The notes under the pieces are model-generated. The model worked only from the letters and a program-made list of their open reading frames with translations. It ran no database searches and was not told the DNA's origin. The position numbers and the translations under genes were made by a program. A stretch of DNA of 64,000 nt from an uncultured Siphonobacter sp. (lineage in GTDB: Bacteria > Bacteroidota > Bacteroidia > Cytophagales > Spirosomataceae): positions 1 to 64,000 of the forward strand of contig CAJYIW010000002.1 in assembly GCA_913775095.1 (NCBI GenBank), in the 5' to 3' direction. Of this stretch, positions 61,850 through 64,000 are shown one piece after another. Numbering within the stretch: the first letter of the stretch is position 1; each line of letters begins with the position of its first letter.

Positions 61850-61953
61850 GTTCGTCCGCGACTGTGTCGCGGATGCTGGAGTAAGGCGTTTTCAACGCCC
61901 AGCGTCACAGTCGCTGTTCTTTCTAATCCGCGTTTAAAATGCGGGCTAACTGT
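61850..61953. repeat. Cluster of short intergenic palindromes
   Basis: TCCGCGAC-tgt-GTCGCGGA (61855-61873), GGCGTT-ttc-AACGCC (61886-61900), and CCGC...GCGG near 61927-61945, with a CACAGTCGC word that repeats the first arm. They look like REP-type dispersed elements between mutL and the lipoprotein promoter. No gene is here. Confidence 0.6.
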
Positions 61954-61966
61954 GAAACATTAAAAT

Positions 61967-61999
61967 TTTATTATTTGCAACTATGTTGCAAATAATAAA
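61967..61999. promoter_or_regulatory. Perfect 15-3-15 operator palindrome
   Basis: TTTATTATTTGCAAC-tat-GTTGCAAATAATAAA is an exact inverted repeat of 33 bp. It overlaps the spacer and -33 region of the promoter at 61974-62007, so a bound protein would block transcription. The TTGCAAC / GTTGCAA core resembles a Fur-family-type site (Fur or Zur), but the regulator cannot be read from here. Confidence 0.75.
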
Positions 62000-62007
62000 T
62001 ATCTTTG
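61974..62007 (+). promoter_or_regulatory. Promoter of the small lipoprotein gene
   Basis: TTTG (61974-61977), 22 nt, TATCTTTG (62000-62007). It is a good Bacteroidota -7 match, and its -33 element and spacer are overlapped by the palindrome at 61967-61999, leaving a 55-60 nt leader before the ATG at 62068. Confidence 0.65.
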
Positions 62008-62067
62008 CCTTCAGAACTGACAATAACCCTACAGAACGCTATAGCTTCTGTATCAATCAAAAAAGGC

Positions 62068-62613
62068 ATGAAACGTACGTACTGGCTTTATCTTCCTTTA
62101 CTGGCTCTGGCCGCTTTATCTTCCTGTAAAAAAGATAATACAGATCCGGAACCCGATGAAAATGAGTTGATTACTACGGTAGAATTAACGCTTAAGGCGG
62201 GTAATGAAACGGCCAAAGTATTTACCTGGAAAGATACCGACGGAGACGGGGGCAACGCTCCGGTCATTACACCCATCAGTCTGGACAAGGGCAAAACGTA
62301 TACCTATTCCCTGCGGTTTCTGGACGAATCCAAATCTCCGGTAGAAGACATTACGGGAGAAATTCAGGAAAAAAAGGACGAACACCTGGTGGTTTTTACC
62401 CCAACGCCCGCCAGTTTGTTAACCGTGACGGTTACGGACAAAGACAGCAAAAACCGGAATATCGGTTTGGCGGGAACCATGCAGACGCAGACGGCTGCGG
62501 GTACGGGTAAGTTAAAAATACAGTTGCGTCACCAGCCCAATGGGACCAAAGATGGAACCGCTACGCCGGGCTCGGATGATGCAAACGTTGATTTTGATGT
62601 GGAAATCAAGTAA
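62068..62613 (+). CDS. Lipoprotein behind a Fur/Zur-like operator
   Basis: The 181-residue lipoprotein MKRTYWLYLPLLALAALSSC (C20) is followed by an Asp/Glu/Pro linker (KKDNTDPEPDENE) and a beta-rich domain (ITTVELTLKAGNETAKVFTWKDTDGDGGNAPVI, LDKGKTYTYSLRFLDESKSPVED). Similar Bacteroidota lipoproteins are annotated as periplasmic-binding-fold or unknown, and I recall them beside TonB receptors, but I cannot name the family. The perfect operator upstream suggests it is switched by a metal or stress repressor. It is monocistronic, with its own terminator. A start at 62005 (TTG) is rejected because it lies in the promoter. Confidence 0.7.
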   Translation: MKRTYWLYLPLLALAALSSCKKDNTDPEPDENELITTVELTLKAGNETAKVFTWKDTDGDGGNAPVITPISLDKGKTYTYSLRFLDESKSPVEDITGEIQEKKDEHLVVFTPTPASLLTVTVTDKDSKNRNIGLAGTMQTQTAAGTGKLKIQLRHQPNGTKDGTATPGSDDANVDFDVEIK

Positions 62614-62660
62614 TCAGAACAACTGGAACGAACCCCTGAGGTTCTGATTAGAAAAGGTTG

Positions 62661-62694
62661 AAACAGCGGCTTCTCTGGAGCCGCTGTTTTTTTT
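62661..62694 (+). terminator. Intrinsic terminator of the lipoprotein gene
   Basis: AAACAGCGGCT / AGCCGCTGTTT stem with an 8-nt loop, followed by TTTT, 48 bp after the stop codon. Confidence 0.9.
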
Positions 62695-62725
62695 GATGGA
62701 AGCGTATTCATTCCCGCTCAAAACG

Positions 62726-62733
62726 TACCTTTG
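62726..62733 (+). promoter_or_regulatory. -7 element upstream of menG-porT
   Basis: TACCTTTG fits TAnnTTTG about 80 bp upstream of the GTG at 62814. The -33 TTG is not clear. It is the only match between the lipoprotein terminator and menG. Confidence 0.5.
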
Positions 62734-62813
62734 TCGAACTTTCTTATCGAATAGATCGTATAGTTTAGGTACCGAAGCCTGTGATTATCAGGCTCTATAA
62801 AATATTGACAGAC

Positions 62814-63536
62814 GTGGTCTTACCTTATAAAGAAGAACAGGATAGCAGTAAAAAAGAGCAGGTTGCGAAAATGTTTGATAACATTTCGCACCGTTATGAC
62901 TTCCTGAACCATTTCCTGAGCATGGGGATTGATATCCTCTGGCGGAAAAAAGCCATCAGCCTGCTCAAGCCCGAAAAGCCTCAGACGATTCTGGATATAG
63001 CCACCGGCACGGGTGATTTTGCCCTGGAAGCCTTAAGTCTGAAACCTAAGAAAATTGTCGGCGTAGACATTTCGGAAGGCATGCTGGCTCAGGGTCGCGA
63101 GAAAATCAAAAAGATGGGACTTGAAGGAATCATTGAGTTACAGAAGGGGGATTCAGAAAAGCTTCCGTTCTCGGACAATTCCTTTGATGCTGTGATCGTT
63201 TCTTTCGGAGTACGGAATTTCGAAAATCTCGAAAAGGGCTTAACGGATATGAATCGCGTGCTCAAACCGGGCGGTACCTGCGTAGTGCTGGAGTTTTCGA
63301 AACCCCGCGGCGTTATCTTTAAACCCCTGTATAATTTTTATTCAAACCGTATTCTGCCGTTGATTGGCTCCTTTTTTTCCAAGGATAATTCGGCTTATAC
63401 GTATTTACCCGAATCGGTTCAGGCTTTTCCGGATGGCGATGATTTTCTGGCCGTTTATCAGAAGTCTGGATTCAAACAGACCCGGGCGATTCCATTAACC
63501 TTCGGCATCAGTTCCATTTATATTGGCAAGAAATAG
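62814..63536 (+). CDS. menG: Demethylmenaquinone methyltransferase
   Basis: MenG/UbiE performs the last step of menaquinone synthesis, C-methylation of demethylmenaquinone with S-adenosylmethionine. The 240-residue protein from the GTG at 62814 begins M(V)VLPYKEEQDSSKKEQVAKMF, as usual in this phylum; an upstream GTG at 62781 would add 11 residues. Signatures are FDNISHRYDFLNHFLSMGID, the SAM motif ILDIATGTGDFA, VGVDISEGML, PFSDNSFDAVIVSFGVRNF and NRVLKPGGTCVVLEFSKP. It is 6 bp upstream of porT, an association often seen in Bacteroidota with type IX secretion. Confidence 0.95.
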   Translation: MVLPYKEEQDSSKKEQVAKMFDNISHRYDFLNHFLSMGIDILWRKKAISLLKPEKPQTILDIATGTGDFALEALSLKPKKIVGVDISEGMLAQGREKIKKMGLEGIIELQKGDSEKLPFSDNSFDAVIVSFGVRNFENLEKGLTDMNRVLKPGGTCVVLEFSKPRGVIFKPLYNFYSNRILPLIGSFFSKDNSAYTYLPESVQAFPDGDDFLAVYQKSGFKQTRAIPLTFGISSIYIGKK

Positions 63537-63542
63537 TAAGGT

Positions 63543-64000
63543 ATGAAGCGTAAGCTGCGAGCGAATGAAATTTCAAGGGTAACGGCAGTAGGATCCTTAG
63601 TTGCTGGTTTTAGACAGGCAGTACCCCGGACCCGAAATCTGTCCGTCTGGATCACCCTTCTGTTGAGTAGTGGTGGTCTTCACCAAACGTTCGCTCAGAA
63701 TACGATTTACAAGCGGAAGCACCTGGAATTTTACGATGACAAGAAAGTGCACTATGGCTTCTTTTTTGGGGTGCCCAATACGCGTTTTCAAATCAAACAC
63801 AGCGACGCTTATACGACTTCGCCCGTTCAGGATACGGTTCGTTCGATGAATACGCCTAATTCCATTGGTTTTCGAATGGGCTTTCTGATGAATGTGTACA
63901 TGAGCCCCCGGCTGGACTTTCGCTTTTCTCCCCTGACGCTTTCCATTTACAGTCGTCCGGTTGATTATACCTTTACCGGCGGAAGCGAGCAGCGACTCAT
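63543..64000 (+). CDS. porT: Type IX secretion outer-membrane protein PorT (5' part)
   Basis: The first 152 codons lie in the window and the frame is open to the right edge. After a basic N-terminus of about 35 residues comes a hydrophobic segment (LSVWITLLLSSGGLHQTFAQ, about 36-55) that should be the signal peptide. The mature part HYGFFFGVPNTRFQIKHSDAY, then NSIGFRMGFLMNVYMSPRLDFRF, matches the PorT/SprT barrel needed for type IX secretion. Its position 6 bp after menG is the usual one for porT in this phylum. The leader is longer than usual, so a later start may be used. With gldJ at 28.7 kb it shows that the organism has the gliding/T9SS machinery. Confidence 0.85.
   Translation, partial: MKRKLRANEISRVTAVGSLVAGFRQAVPRTRNLSVWITLLLSSGGLHQTFAQNTIYKRKHLEFYDDKKVHYGFFFGVPNTRFQIKHSDAYTTSPVQDTVRSMNTPNSIGFRMGFLMNVYMSPRLDFRFSPLTLSIYSRPVDYTFTGGSEQRL

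Overview
The window reads as a chromosomal segment of a member of Bacteroidota, most likely order Cytophagales (Spirosoma/Siphonobacter-like). The evidence is: several promoters of the form TTG-N19..23-TAnnTTTG, genes without Shine-Dalgarno sequences, gliding/type IX secretion genes (gldJ, porT next to menG), an animal/fungal-type GT3 glycogen synthase, a TonB receptor with an N-terminal carboxypeptidase-regulatory-like domain, and many lipoproteins. The genus is an inference. I see no rRNA, tRNA, CRISPR array, prophage or plasmid functions.

Layout. 0-3.2 kb: end of a lipoprotein gene, then fusA and rpsJ. 3.2-6.4 kb: small membrane protein, Crp/Fnr-type regulator, glutamate dehydrogenase, DksA/TraR-like protein. 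6.5-9.8 kb: outer-membrane protein, AraC regulator, YceI protein, Gre-like factor. 9.8-14.2 kb (minus strand): a five-gene operon with one MbnP-type protein between two MbnH/MauG-type di-haem enzymes, an outer-membrane barrel with a CxxCxC N-terminus and a small Cys-motif membrane protein; probably copper-related. 14.4-21.5 kb: lipoprotein hydrolase, GH29 fucosidase, ROK repressor, glycosylasparaginase and GH20 hexosaminidase. 21.5-30 kb: GT3 glycogen synthase, ruvX, pnuC, mfd, gldJ. 30-31.5 kb: two tandem 164-bp repeats, rpsG, rpsL. 31.8-39.8 kb: aldose-epimerase-like protein, then a TonB receptor / beta-helix lipoprotein / beta-propeller phytase operon and a TPR-membrane-HTH regulator. 40-43.7 kb: small protein, YfiT/DinB protein, Gfo/Idh/MocA oxidoreductase, and two strikingly AT-rich genes (one a membrane J-domain protein) that look imported. 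43.8-59.5 kb: uvrA, a second GH29, GH125 mannosidase, a REP-associated tyrosine transposase between its palindromic repeats, a DUF4450-like glycan enzyme, a PhyH dioxygenase and a GH3/beta-lactamase fusion. 59.7-64 kb: mutL, a lipoprotein behind a perfect 33-bp operator-like palindrome, menG, and the start of porT.

How the genes work together. Two clusters (15-21.5 and 46.9-59.5 kb) carry fucosidases, hexosaminidase, alpha-mannosidase and glycosylasparaginase. With the ROK repressor these make a plausible N-glycan/glycoprotein scavenging capacity. The phytase operon fits phosphate acquisition from phytate or its products. ruvX, mfd, uvrA and mutL are unlinked housekeeping repair genes. gldJ and porT show that gliding/type IX secretion is present. 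The most unusual parts are the double-MbnH/MbnP operon, the low-GC J-domain island, the REP/transposase unit, the 15-3-15 palindrome at 61,967, and the separation of rpsL-rpsG from fusA-rpsJ.
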